A stretch of DNA of 64,000 nt, from positions 62,001 through 126,000 of IMG/VR virus record IMGVR_UViG_3300018424_000006; one strand, written 5' to 3'. The notes under the pieces were generated by a model, which made no database searches, was not told the origin of the DNA, and saw only the letters and a program-made list of their open reading frames with translations. How positions within the stretch are numbered: the first letter of the stretch is position 1; the number at the start of each line of letters is the position of its first letter. A program made the translations under genes and the position numbers. Positions 34,268-42,473 of this stretch are shown here, one piece after another. Source of the stretch: a virus.

Positions 34268-35845
34268 ATGAACAGCTCATTTCTAGTGATCCTGAAAGGG
34301 ATTATTGCCGCCTTTCTTAATAGAAGGCTGGAGGACGACAAACTTGACATCAAAGATGAGTTACGGTCCGTTTTAAAGGAAGTTCGTCTACCTACGAACT
34401 TAATGGGTACGGGTAGTGATGGCGATATAGGTTCAGGACTTAGAGATACCCTTTCGTGGGTATTAGATTATAAAGAAGATCAAGAGTTAACGCCAGAAGA
34501 TGTTCTTGCTAGAGTCCAAATCAATCTACACACCGATACTCACTATGCAGATGTTATTCGTACGGCTATATCGAACGAAAATGAAACAAAGGAAAGAACT
34601 CGTATTCGTGTCTCTACTAATATGAGTGAAATTCGCAGCGAGTTAGGTAAACAACGACTACAGACAAAAATTCGTGAAGCAAATAAAACTTTGAATAGTT
34701 CGGATTCTTATCTGGATAAAGAAGAGTTCTTAGGCAACTTAATAGAAAGTCTAAACGAATTTAAGAGTGAGTTAAAAGAAGGTGGACCTGTTTCCCAATC
34801 TTCTCTTAATTCCGATGACCCTGAAAGTATCCGTACTATATTTAAACAAGCGCAAGAAAGTGTTTCGGCAGATGGCGTATTAAAGACGGGACTGGTGGGT
34901 CTAAATAAAATGTGTGGAGTGGGCGGTATTGTCCGAGGCCTTTATGTAAATATAGGTGCCCTTACCCACAACTATAAAACTGGTTTGTTACTTGACTTGT
35001 TTAGGCAGATCCCAATGCATAATAAACCCTTTATGCTTGACCCGTCTAAAAAGCCTTTAGTATTACGTGTCAGTTTCGAAAACCGCATAGAGCAAGATTT
35101 ACCTAAGCTCTATAAAGATATTAAAGAACAAGAGACCGGCGAGAAGGTAGATATTAAATCCATTAATGTTGATGATGCAGTTGAATATATCTCCTCTAAA
35201 CTTAAACGCAATGGCTATCATTTTGCCATGGAATTCTTTTCTCCTAATGACTTTACTGTGGACGATCTAATAACCGTCCTTGAAGAGTATGAGTCTAAGG
35301 GTTACGAAATCCATCTTCTTAATCTTGACTATCTAGAATTAATTGCTAAAGCAAAAGGGAATGCTAGACCTGACCAAGTAATTACTGACTCAGCGGAGAA
35401 GTTACGTGGTTATTGTTTCCCGAGACGTATTACTGTTATTACAGCTCACCAGCTGTCTACAGAAGCACAAGCTCTGTCTCGTGAAGGAACGTCTAACTTT
35501 GCTAAGCGTGTATCCACCGGTGGTTGGTATATGAACTGTAAGTCATTGCACACTAAGCTGGACTTAGAAATCATTTGCCATATCCACAAAACAGAAGAAG
35601 AATCTTATCTCACATTTGCCCGTGGTAAACACAGGGGTGGTGAAGAAACGCCTATGAGTCATCGATACTTCGCGTATAAGTTCCATCGCATTGGGACAAT
35701 ACATGACGATATCGATAAGGAAGTACCCGAAGTCATTTATAATGTTTCGGAAGGTATGCAGTCAGTAGAAGGCGCTAAACAAGAATCTAATAATCAATCT
35801 CAAATGGGGAATAGTAATGCCAATAGCGATGATGCCGACTGGTAA
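34268..35845 (+). CDS. DnaB-like replicative helicase with unusual Walker A
   Basis: 525 aa, ATG at 34268 with AGGAG. After a ~200-residue N-terminal domain, the RecA-like core shows 'YVNIGALTHNYKTGLLLD' (Lys237) where DnaB helicases have G-x4-GK(T/S). The residue before Lys is Tyr instead of Gly. Walker B is likely 'IHLLNLDYLELI', followed by 'ITVITAHQLS' (DnaB H4 'QLSR') and 'FARGKHRGGE' (DnaB 'KNRNG'). It would unwind DNA ahead of the phage polymerase. It overlaps the next gene by 29 bases. The altered P-loop is odd but the order of motifs is convincing. Confidence 0.7.
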   Translation: MNSSFLVILKGIIAAFLNRRLEDDKLDIKDELRSVLKEVRLPTNLMGTGSDGDIGSGLRDTLSWVLDYKEDQELTPEDVLARVQINLHTDTHYADVIRTAISNENETKERTRIRVSTNMSEIRSELGKQRLQTKIREANKTLNSSDSYLDKEEFLGNLIESLNEFKSELKEGGPVSQSSLNSDDPESIRTIFKQAQESVSADGVLKTGLVGLNKMCGVGGIVRGLYVNIGALTHNYKTGLLLDLFRQIPMHNKPFMLDPSKKPLVLRVSFENRIEQDLPKLYKDIKEQETGEKVDIKSINVDDAVEYISSKLKRNGYHFAMEFFSPNDFTVDDLITVLEEYESKGYEIHLLNLDYLELIAKAKGNARPDQVITDSAEKLRGYCFPRRITVITAHQLSTEAQALSREGTSNFAKRVSTGGWYMNCKSLHTKLDLEIICHIHKTEEESYLTFARGKHRGGEETPMSHRYFAYKFHRIGTIHDDIDKEVPEVIYNVSEGMQSVEGAKQESNNQSQMGNSNANSDDADW

Positions 35846-36494
35846 GAAACTAAGTAGTAAACGACTGGCGTTATGCCCTAACTGTTTATTTCCAGTAAAA
35901 CGTACCCTTTACATGGGTTTCCAAGATTCCTATCACTGCCAGCGCTGTGGTAGTTTCGAGCCTTGGAGTAGTCGTCTTTCTATTCGTAATCCGAATAACC
36001 CTAAGAAGACGGGACGTTTCCCTACTAGCCTTTTGGAAGTATTTGGTAACAATCTTAAGAAGTTAGGTATTCAGGAAAATACTAAATACTTTAACTTGGG
36101 CATCGTTGCCAATAAAGACATGACTAAATTTGTCTTTAAGGAATCCGGTATTCTTAAGAAGCTTAATGGCTTTGGCGGTAAGGTATCTCCCGTATCTAAC
36201 CTTAAGGAAGCTTGTGTGAGTTCTCTTGAGAAAAGTACTGGAGTCACGACTAAGGCTGACGATTGGATCTATATCGATTCTATTGCTCGTCGCGAAGTAG
36301 AAGAAGCATTAGGTTACGACTCTCCCTTAGTGGGATTAGTAGGTATGCTGATTCATGCGGATGACGATGTCTTTTGGGACGTTTCTTGTAAAGAAAGAAC
36401 TCGGGTATTGGATCTAGAAGAGCTAGCTAAATACGAAGATGGTGATCTTGGTATCGACGCCGGTTTAGTAGAACGTATCCTATCTAATTCTTAA
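35817..36494 (+). CDS. Zinc-ribbon plus Nudix-like protein with lost catalytic residues
   Basis: 225 aa, ATG at 35817 inside the helicase end, with GGGGAA upstream. A zinc ribbon Cys20-x2-Cys23 / Cys41-x2-Cys44 leads into a Nudix-like domain. 'LNGFGGKVSPVSNLKEACVS' (116-135) and 'TGV' mirror MutT/MTH1 'NGFGGKV..GE....A..REL.EE.G'. In the 23-residue box the Glu at position 7 is Ser127, Arg15 is Ser135, Glu16 is Ser136, and Glu19/Glu20 are Lys139/Ser140. Metal-dependent hydrolysis is therefore unlikely; a nucleotide or dinucleotide sensor is more plausible. Coupling to the helicase suggests a replication link. Confidence 0.65.
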   Translation: MPIAMMPTGKKLSSKRLALCPNCLFPVKRTLYMGFQDSYHCQRCGSFEPWSSRLSIRNPNNPKKTGRFPTSLLEVFGNNLKKLGIQENTKYFNLGIVANKDMTKFVFKESGILKKLNGFGGKVSPVSNLKEACVSSLEKSTGVTTKADDWIYIDSIARREVEEALGYDSPLVGLVGMLIHADDDVFWDVSCKERTRVLDLEELAKYEDGDLGIDAGLVERILSNS

Positions 36495-36508
36495 CAAAAA
36501 AATAAAGC

Positions 36509-36541
36509 TATAACCCCTAGGCACTGTGCCTAGGGGTTATA
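36509..36541. terminator. Bidirectional terminator between convergent genes
   Basis: Perfect 15-bp stem TATAACCCCTAGGCA / TGCCTAGGGGTTATA with a 3-base loop, flanked by AAAAAAATAAAGC and GTCTTTTA. Confidence 0.92.
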
Positions 36542-36546
36542 GTCTT

Positions 36547-37122
36547 TTACGGTGCGTTATTTGCATATACGCTTAGAGGAGGCATTCCCATTTCTTTTAG
36601 ATCGTCAATGGCTTCTTCTAGATTCTCTTGATCTTCACTGTAATCTTTTTCTAAAATAAAGCTAACTAGCATTCTAAATGCTAACTGCATAGCTTCCATT
36701 GCTGTTTGTTCCCTAGTGAATATTTCTTCAAGAAACTGAATCTTGGAATCCGTCACTGCATTCTGGGGATGCACTGCCGCACAATAAGCTGAACCATAGC
36801 ACTCATCTAGCTGGAGAAATATCTCCATAGTCTCTTCTTCTGAAGTGGCTAAATCTAAGAGTTCCATTAAACGACTTGCTGGTCCAATTAAAGTAGATAT
36901 CAGTACTATGACACGGTCTGCATTACGCGCAATTCGTAGCATGTTCGATACCTCAGTCGTAACGTCATCCGCCGATATTAGCCCTTTCCCTATACGAGGA
37001 TCTTTGGTCTGTAGCTTTTCTATTAAACGCACTAACTCACGTAATGAATCCATGTAAGTCAGTGCAGCCTGAGTTCTCTGAGTTAGCAGAGCCAACTCTT
37101 TTACCTTAGCTGAAAAATCCAC
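36547..37122 (-). CDS. Hypothetical helical protein, 191 aa
   Basis: ATG at 37122, overlapping the upstream membrane gene by 17 bases, with AAGGAGAAAAC as ribosome site. Acidic and helical throughout; the C-terminus ends in Pro-rich 'MPPLSVYANNAP'. No motif. It is the second gene behind early promoter P6. Confidence 0.75.
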   Translation of the reverse strand: MDFSAKVKELALLTQRTQAALTYMDSLRELVRLIEKLQTKDPRIGKGLISADDVTTEVSNMLRIARNADRVIVLISTLIGPASRLMELLDLATSEEETMEIFLQLDECYGSAYCAAVHPQNAVTDSKIQFLEEIFTREQTAMEAMQLAFRMLVSFILEKDYSEDQENLEEAIDDLKEMGMPPLSVYANNAP

Positions 37123-37534
37123 CTGTTTTCTCCTTAAGAATTAATAGAATATCCTCTGTCATAAATGAGACCAGAAGTATAAAGATTGCTAGTATTAGAA
37201 AAACATCAATTGTAATAATCAACGAGGCACTGTATCTAAACAGTGGAAGGGAAGCTGCAATAACAACCAAAAGTCCTACGCCAATATAAACTAGATAAAA
37301 GTTTGCGTACTGGCCATTAATATAATATGCCGCTAACCATACTGCCAAAATCCACAAGGTACGCACCGTAGTTCTCAGCCTCAACTCCCTCATCTTAATT
37401 CTTCGCATTATCCTTTTGACTTCTTTGGGGTTATTATTACCTCCTACTCCTATCTCCATTAGCTTCTTACCTACAAGTAAATTGTAGACAAAAATATTCA
37501 ATAAAATAACTGCAAGTAGTAGTACGTATTTCAT
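37106..37534 (-). CDS. Early-type multi-TM membrane protein, 142 aa
   Basis: ATG at 37534, ~37 bases after promoter P6. Hydrophobic segments at about 2-20, 58-75, 78-98 and 105-128, with a basic loop at ~35-57. Likely inner membrane. Family unknown. An early membrane protein could alter host envelope or exclude other phages, but nothing in the sequence shows it. Confidence 0.75.
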   Translation of the reverse strand: MKYVLLLAVILLNIFVYNLLVGKKLMEIGVGGNNNPKEVKRIMRRIKMRELRLRTTVRTLWILAVWLAAYYINGQYANFYLVYIGVGLLVVIAASLPLFRYSASLIITIDVFLILAIFILLVSFMTEDILLILKEKTGGFFS

Positions 37535-37570
37535 AGCTACTCTCTTTTTTTGTTTGCCATATTCGCATTA

Positions 37571-37601
37571 GTAATATAGAATCGTACTAGCCTTAGACAC
37601 G
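37571..37601 (-). promoter_or_regulatory. Bipartite early-type promoter P6
   Basis: On the minus strand: CGTGTCTAAGG, 11-base spacer, CTATATTAC, then TAATG. It serves the 37534 to 36547 pair. Confidence 0.8.
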
Positions 37602-37651
37602 TTTAAAACAGAAAGAGTATATTTTATGTATTTTATTAAGAGGGATTTAAA

Positions 37652-38032
37652 ATGTTTGAAACATTTGTTTGGATCTACGGATCTATGTTTGTAGTTGGGG
37701 CCGTTATAAATATCGTACTTGTTTTCAATGATATTTCTGATGGAGGCATGATGGAATATTATGAAGAAAGTAGTTTGAAGATTTTGCAGCGTAACATCTT
37801 TAGTGTTATTCGAATAGGTATGTTAGCTCTGGTAGGCATTTTAATAACTGCCGGAGGCGCTAGACTTTACATGGGACCTGGTCACCATGAAGACATAAAG
37901 ATACTTATAGGTGACGCATTCTTCTGGACCTATGCCATTATCCCTATCCTTGTTCTTTCAAAGGCGTTGTGGGAAATCCGTTTCCGTAAAGCTAAGCCGG
38001 GACAGGCGGCTCTTATGGGGAGGCCTCTATGA
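37652..38032 (+). CDS. Membrane protein, first of three coupled genes, 126 aa
   Basis: ATG at 37652 behind AGAGGGATTT; the 15-base leader TTAAGAGGGATTTAA is identical to that of the gene at 5912. Hydrophobic segments at ~4-26, ~50-72 and ~90-107. Its stop overlaps the next start by four bases (ATGA). Probably part of a three-protein membrane module. Confidence 0.75.
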   Translation: MFETFVWIYGSMFVVGAVINIVLVFNDISDGGMMEYYEESSLKILQRNIFSVIRIGMLALVGILITAGGARLYMGPGHHEDIKILIGDAFFWTYAIIPILVLSKALWEIRFRKAKPGQAALMGRPL

Positions 38033-38421
38033 CAACTGGAGAAATGGTCGTCGTCTATCTATATGGCTATCTATTTCCGCTAACGGTTTTAATTTTCTTA
38101 CTCGTTTATATTGATGAGCGCCATAAAGATTTTCTGAGTAATGAAAACTATATGGTTCTATCCAATCTAACTAAAGCCATAACTAACTTCCCTCTGTATT
38201 CAATCGGCGGCGTAACCAGTATTCTAGTCGGTAGTGACTTAGGGTATGGGTCTTTTGATCCCTTCGATCTTGACACTATTCGTGAAAAGGACGCTCTAAC
38301 CTATAAGAATGCACTGATGTTTGTAAACGTACTACCTGCCGTTATTCTCATACAGGCGCTATTACGAAACCATAAGTTTCGAGTCGATAATAGTTTTCTT
38401 TATAATAAGGGGGAGTTATGA
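38029..38421 (+). CDS. Membrane protein, second of three coupled genes, 130 aa
   Basis: ATG at 38029 in ATGA overlap with the preceding gene. Hydrophobic helices at ~6-26 and ~95-112, plus a weaker segment at ~48-65. No family recognised. Coupled at both ends, so it is expected to be made in step with its neighbours. Confidence 0.75.
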   Translation: MTTGEMVVVYLYGYLFPLTVLIFLLVYIDERHKDFLSNENYMVLSNLTKAITNFPLYSIGGVTSILVGSDLGYGSFDPFDLDTIREKDALTYKNALMFVNVLPAVILIQALLRNHKFRVDNSFLYNKGEL

Positions 38422-38801
38422 GTGATTTAGAGTTATGGCAAAAAGTAGGTTTAGGTGTATGGGTATTAGGACTTATGTTTAGGTCCTATATATCTACGAC
38501 ATATCCTATACGTCAAGCAGAACTAAGAGGGACCACCTTAGCTAGAATCTCTCTTATTCTAACTATCCTCTTCTTTGCCTATTGCGGCTTAATTCTAGTA
38601 TGTATAGCCGGAGGGTTAATAGCCATTCTCCTTCTATATCTAACTGATGGTTCTATACAACCTTACCTCTACACATTTGTACAGGCCGTAAAACCATTAG
38701 TTCTGGAAGTAACAGCTATTATCGGATTAATCATAGCATGGGACTTTGATATCCGTGAACGTAAGTATAAAGGTTATGACTATTACGACTATCCTTTATA
38801 A
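38418..38801 (+). CDS. Membrane protein, third of three coupled genes, 127 aa
   Basis: ATG at 38418 in ATGA overlap, GGGGGAG upstream. Three hydrophobic stretches (~10-25, ~43-75, ~88-108) and a Tyr-rich C-terminal tail. No family recognised. Followed at once by a bidirectional terminator. Confidence 0.75.
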   Translation: MSDLELWQKVGLGVWVLGLMFRSYISTTYPIRQAELRGTTLARISLILTILFFAYCGLILVCIAGGLIAILLLYLTDGSIQPYLYTFVQAVKPLVLEVTAIIGLIIAWDFDIRERKYKGYDYYDYPL

Positions 38802-38813
38802 CAAAAAAAGAAG

Positions 38814-38843
38814 CTACTCTACTCCCTCATGGGAGTAGAGTAG
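38814..38843. terminator. Bidirectional terminator between convergent genes
   Basis: Perfect 13-bp stem CTACTCTACTCCC / GGGAGTAGAGTAG with TCAT loop, followed on the plus strand by TATTCTGCCG, the same tail as minus-strand terminators. Confidence 0.9.
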
Positions 38844-38854
38844 TATTCTGCCGT

Positions 38855-39055
38855 CTAAGATAAGAAGGCTAGCATACGGCCTATTGTACCACCCGGGTTG
38901 GCAGGACTAATAAGCATTGCCTTACCTAAGCCTTTAGTTGGGTTAAAGTCCCCAACCTTCTTAGGTTCTTTCTTTTCTTCTTTGCCTTCGGCTTTCTTTT
39001 TAACCACACGACCTTTAGGTTCTTTTACTGGAGCGCCTGTTGTATTTAAAGACAT
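38855..39055 (-). CDS. Small Lys-rich early-type protein, 66 aa
   Basis: Start set at ATG 39055 (AAAAGGAAAATAA upstream); the in-frame ATG at 39097 lacks a site. Residues ~12-40 are Lys/Glu-rich and probably disordered or nucleic-acid binding; the C-terminus is hydrophobic and Gly/Pro-rich. It is the only gene behind promoter P7, so a dedicated early product. Confidence 0.7.
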   Translation of the reverse strand: MSLNTTGAPVKEPKGRVVKKKAEGKEEKKEPKKVGDFNPTKGLGKAMLISPANPGGTIGRMLAFLS

Positions 39056-39111
39056 ATTTATTTTCCTTTTGTCATTAATGAGAATTGATATGTTCAATCC
39101 TAGTCATTAAA

Positions 39112-39142
39112 GTAATATAGCCTTATACTAATCTAGAACACG
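39112..39142 (-). promoter_or_regulatory. Bipartite early-type promoter P7
   Basis: On the minus strand: CGTGTTCTAGA, 11-base spacer, CTATATTAC, then TTTAATG; the clearest copy. It follows a terminator directly and precedes a 57-base leader with a weak ATTGA / TCAAT hairpin. Confidence 0.85.
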
Positions 39143-39148
39143 GCATAA

Positions 39149-39175
39149 AGGCACTACTCCAATGGAGTAGTGCCT
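39149..39175 (-). terminator. Terminator after 451-aa structural gene
   Basis: 12-bp stem AGGCACTACTCC / GGAGTAGTGCCT with 3-base loop; on the minus strand followed by TTATGCCG and promoter P7. Confidence 0.9.
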
Positions 39176-39181
39176 ATTAAG

Positions 39182-40537
39182 TTATTCAGGTTTAACAAAT
39201 ACCTTAAGGGTACTGTTAGATCTATACTCAGTATCAGTCATACCGGTAGTTGCAGTTGTAATAACCGTCTGTACGCCCGTGAGAGTACCGACTGATTCTT
39301 TTACTAACCCATTCTTCATATAAAGAACTTTAACCGGCATACCGGGATACAGAAGACTCTGATTAGAATTCTGCCAGGTAAGCGTTAACTCGTGACCCAG
39401 TCCTTCCGTCAGATTACTGATTTCAGGATATGGATTATTCGTTATTCTCCCTTTCGCCCAACGGATATTATTATGTCCGTTTACAGGTTCTGCTATAGAG
39501 GTTTCTTTGAGAGTCTTATCCCTTTCTAAAGTTACTTTGTTTTCAGAAGGAACACCCATCAAATCCATTAAAGCAGAAGCCCTAACGTAACGCATACCAT
39601 TGCCTTTATTCAGCATACTAGAGCGACTAACGTCAGTCATAGTACTAGAGCCTGTAGAAAGGACGAAGATCTTCTTTCCGTCTTTCCTATAAGATCTTTC
39701 AATGGCAGGCATTTCATTTTCAGGTACATTAACTATCGTTAGAGTACTAGGCTTTTTATTGAAAAGTGTATAGTCTCTGGTAGGATATACAAACCACTTA
39801 CCGGCCTGCAAATAAACTCCTAGGCCGGAGCTGTAGATACCATAGTTCTTCTGAATGTAGTCAGGGAGATCTATGATGCGAGTACCTACCGGGATAATCA
39901 ATGGATCGATCACTCCTGAATTAGCGGGCTCGGATATCTCAACCCCACGAATACCTGTAAAGGTATCTTCCTTTAAAGGACCTATAGAAGTACCTCCATT
40001 GAGTCCATAACCCATTCCTACACGAAGTACATCTTTGATGGTAGACTCTCTAAAGATACCACCGAACTCTGCTAAACGAGAAGTGAATAAAGCTTCCTCA
40101 TTTAACTGGAAGGTAAAGTCTAGTTGATTAGCTGCTTCGTCTTCAGCGGCTCTATCTGATTCCTTTAGTTTAGCTAACTTATCAATGTCTGGGGCCGTTG
40201 TTAATGTAGCGGTATAGATTTGATAACTAACATCACCAAAAGACACATCTGAACCAGACTCTCCTTTACGAGAGCGAGTAACTTTAATCTTTAGGTTTTC
40301 CCGATGGGGATAGATATCTCTCTTGTAAGTAAAGGCACCTAACGTAAGTGTAATTAAAACCATATCTCCATAAGAGGATACATAGTCACGATTATAGTGA
40401 ATGCCGTCAACCCGGATTGCTTCAACGTCTTTATCTGGAGTAATAATTTCAGCTTCATATTTCCAGATATCAGCAGGTGCCCTGCTATTAGCCAGGGCAG
40501 TGATATCACTATAGATCGCTTCGTTTTCAAAAGCCAT
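39182..40537 (-). CDS. Probable virion protein, baseplate hub-like, 451 aa
   Basis: ATG at 40537 with AGAGGAC upstream. The N-terminal ~200 residues are beta-rich; then 'DYIQKNYGIYSSGLGVYLQA' and 'KWFVYPTRDYTLFNKKP' (~235-275) resemble the layout of hub proteins in contractile tails, where a second beta domain follows a helical linker. The C-terminal ~80 residues form another small beta domain. No lysozyme motif. It ends a four-gene structural run with 3-20-base gaps. Confidence 0.55.
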   Translation of the reverse strand: MAFENEAIYSDITALANSRAPADIWKYEAEIITPDKDVEAIRVDGIHYNRDYVSSYGDMVLITLTLGAFTYKRDIYPHRENLKIKVTRSRKGESGSDVSFGDVSYQIYTATLTTAPDIDKLAKLKESDRAAEDEAANQLDFTFQLNEEALFTSRLAEFGGIFRESTIKDVLRVGMGYGLNGGTSIGPLKEDTFTGIRGVEISEPANSGVIDPLIIPVGTRIIDLPDYIQKNYGIYSSGLGVYLQAGKWFVYPTRDYTLFNKKPSTLTIVNVPENEMPAIERSYRKDGKKIFVLSTGSSTMTDVSRSSMLNKGNGMRYVRASALMDLMGVPSENKVTLERDKTLKETSIAEPVNGHNNIRWAKGRITNNPYPEISNLTEGLGHELTLTWQNSNQSLLYPGMPVKVLYMKNGLVKESVGTLTGVQTVITTATTGMTDTEYRSNSTLKVFVKPE

Positions 40538-40540
40538 CTA

Positions 40541-41263
40541 TTAGTCCTCTTTCATAAAGGCGTATGGATCATACTCCTCTGCTTTAACCATATCTCCCTT
40601 ACCAAGAACAACTTCCTTGGTGGAGACCTTAACACGGTGACTAGCGGCTGCTCGGTTACCTTCGCTAGCAGGAGTGAAGTTAAAGAACATCTTATCAAAC
40701 TCAGCATAATCCACATTACCGGCAGTAACTGCTTCAGCCGCACCACGAATCTTATTTCGGAAGTTACGGATTTTAATCACATCTTCTTCTGGAGGCGGTT
40801 TGCGGTGAGGATCAATGGACTTAAGATTTTCCAGTTCGAATAGATACCCATTAACAATAGAGAATACTTCAGGAAGTTTCTCCCATTCCTTCATAGTGAA
40901 GGTGGCTTCCATATCAGCAATCTCAATCATTTGGTTAATGGTTAATTCATAAGACTCGATGTCTTGAAGAATTTCCATAGCCTCTTCATCGCTTTCACCT
41001 AAATGGGGCGTACCCATTAATAGGTCGATATGAGCTTGGTCATCATCATTACAGATGACTTCTATACCTGAGGCAATATGCTCGAAGTAAGCAGGAGCAG
41101 GTTCTTCTTCTTCAACTATCTTTGCTTCTTCTTGAATCGAAAGATAATTGATTACTTTAGTCATTACTAAATAGTTAGTATGGAAAAGTTTGTAGACATT
41201 AGAGTTGGGATCTAAACCGGCCCCTCTTCCGACTACGACTGGCTCGTCATAATTATTGGACAT
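40541..41263 (-). CDS. Probable virion-associated protein, 240 aa
   Basis: ATG at 41263 behind AAAGGAGCAGG. Acidic, helical, with 'PAPAYFEH' and a basic C-terminal ~70 residues. No motif. It lies between structural genes at 3- and 19-base spacing, so a tail assembly or chaperone role is possible. Confidence 0.65.
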   Translation of the reverse strand: MSNNYDEPVVVGRGAGLDPNSNVYKLFHTNYLVMTKVINYLSIQEEAKIVEEEEPAPAYFEHIASGIEVICNDDDQAHIDLLMGTPHLGESDEEAMEILQDIESYELTINQMIEIADMEATFTMKEWEKLPEVFSIVNGYLFELENLKSIDPHRKPPPEEDVIKIRNFRNKIRGAAEAVTAGNVDYAEFDKMFFNFTPASEGNRAAASHRVKVSTKEVVLGKGDMVKAEEYDPYAFMKED

Positions 41264-41282
41264 GACCTGCTCCTTTGCTGGG

Positions 41283-42470
41283 TTAGTTTACTGCCGACTT
41301 AAGTAATAAGAAGTAAACAGGTAATTGATAAAATCTTTCTTCTGGAGTTAGATTTGGTAGATTGTTAACTGGGTCGACAAGACTACTGTAGTCGGGACGA
41401 GTACCCATTAAGAAATCATGGACGAACTTATCTAGGACGGTATAGTTAGCTTCATCCGAATCATAGAACGCTTTAGAAAGAACGTAGTAAGGTTCTGCTT
41501 CATCAACAGGCGTAAGGCCATCTGTCCGTAAAGTAGGGATGCTCTTAGGATAAGCAACGCTATCAATAGGGCTGGTAGATAAACTATAATGGATACTGTC
41601 TGAAGAGAATGCAGAAGTAGCTACATTTTCAGTTTGTCTAGGAATAGAATCCTTTCCGTAACAAGTGGCCGTTAGAAGTAAATCCCAGATAGTTGAGATC
41701 TTCTTGCGATACTTACCATTCTTAACAGAGTACAGTTTAGGTTTTGGTTGGCTACCGCGTAATACACGAGGCACTACTTTGGACCAGAACTCTGCAACAA
41801 ATGGGTCGTAAATTAGCTTACCGTCATCAGGGTAAAGGATCGTCTCACTACGCTCATTAAAGAACTCATCATTGTAATAGGCTACTAATTTACCAATATC
41901 CACTGTACGGCCCGCTGAGGACGTTCTAGCGGTAAGACTGAGGTCTTTATTGACATTATCGAAATAACGCTCCTCTACGGTCTTTAAGGCAAGGTTCTCG
42001 GCTGATGAGACTGATAGTATTTCATAAAGTTCAAACTCTATACGATGGGCTGTATTAGCCGCATAGCTTAGACGAGTTACTTCTTTAATGATAAACAAAC
42101 ATTTGCCACGGTCAGACAGATCTGCAACAAAATGGTCATTTACGTTTGGTACGATACCCGGATAAAGTAATCCTTCTCCAGTAACCGTAGAATTACCTTG
42201 ACCATCGTCTGCTTCAAAGGTAAGATCGCCTTGCAGCATAAGCTCATAGTTATGAACCTTAATGTATTGCTGTAGAGTAGGATCAATACCCAAGTCTAGT
42301 GGAGAGGAAGAGTCATCGTCTCGCAGTAATTGCAAGAAGAAGTCTGCTCGCCAAACAGTACCTTCAATAGCACTGATAATCTTTAAAGGTTCAGTAGCCG
42401 AACCGTATTGCGTACTAGTATCTATTTCAGGCACTTCACGCTGTGTCGGTGTTTCTGTAACGAAAGCCAT
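41283..42470 (-). CDS. Probable virion structural protein, 395 aa
   Basis: ATG at 42470 with AAGGTAATAA. Beta-rich N-terminal half with Asp/Ser/Gly loops, more helical C-terminus. No enzyme motif. Three bases after the 513-aa gene. Inferred to be a tail or baseplate part from neighbourhood. Confidence 0.65.
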   Translation of the reverse strand: MAFVTETPTQREVPEIDTSTQYGSATEPLKIISAIEGTVWRADFFLQLLRDDDSSSPLDLGIDPTLQQYIKVHNYELMLQGDLTFEADDGQGNSTVTGEGLLYPGIVPNVNDHFVADLSDRGKCLFIIKEVTRLSYAANTAHRIEFELYEILSVSSAENLALKTVEERYFDNVNKDLSLTARTSSAGRTVDIGKLVAYYNDEFFNERSETILYPDDGKLIYDPFVAEFWSKVVPRVLRGSQPKPKLYSVKNGKYRKKISTIWDLLLTATCYGKDSIPRQTENVATSAFSSDSIHYSLSTSPIDSVAYPKSIPTLRTDGLTPVDEAEPYYVLSKAFYDSDEANYTVLDKFVHDFLMGTRPDYSSLVDPVNNLPNLTPEERFYQLPVYFLLLKSAVN

Positions 42471-42473
42471 TTA

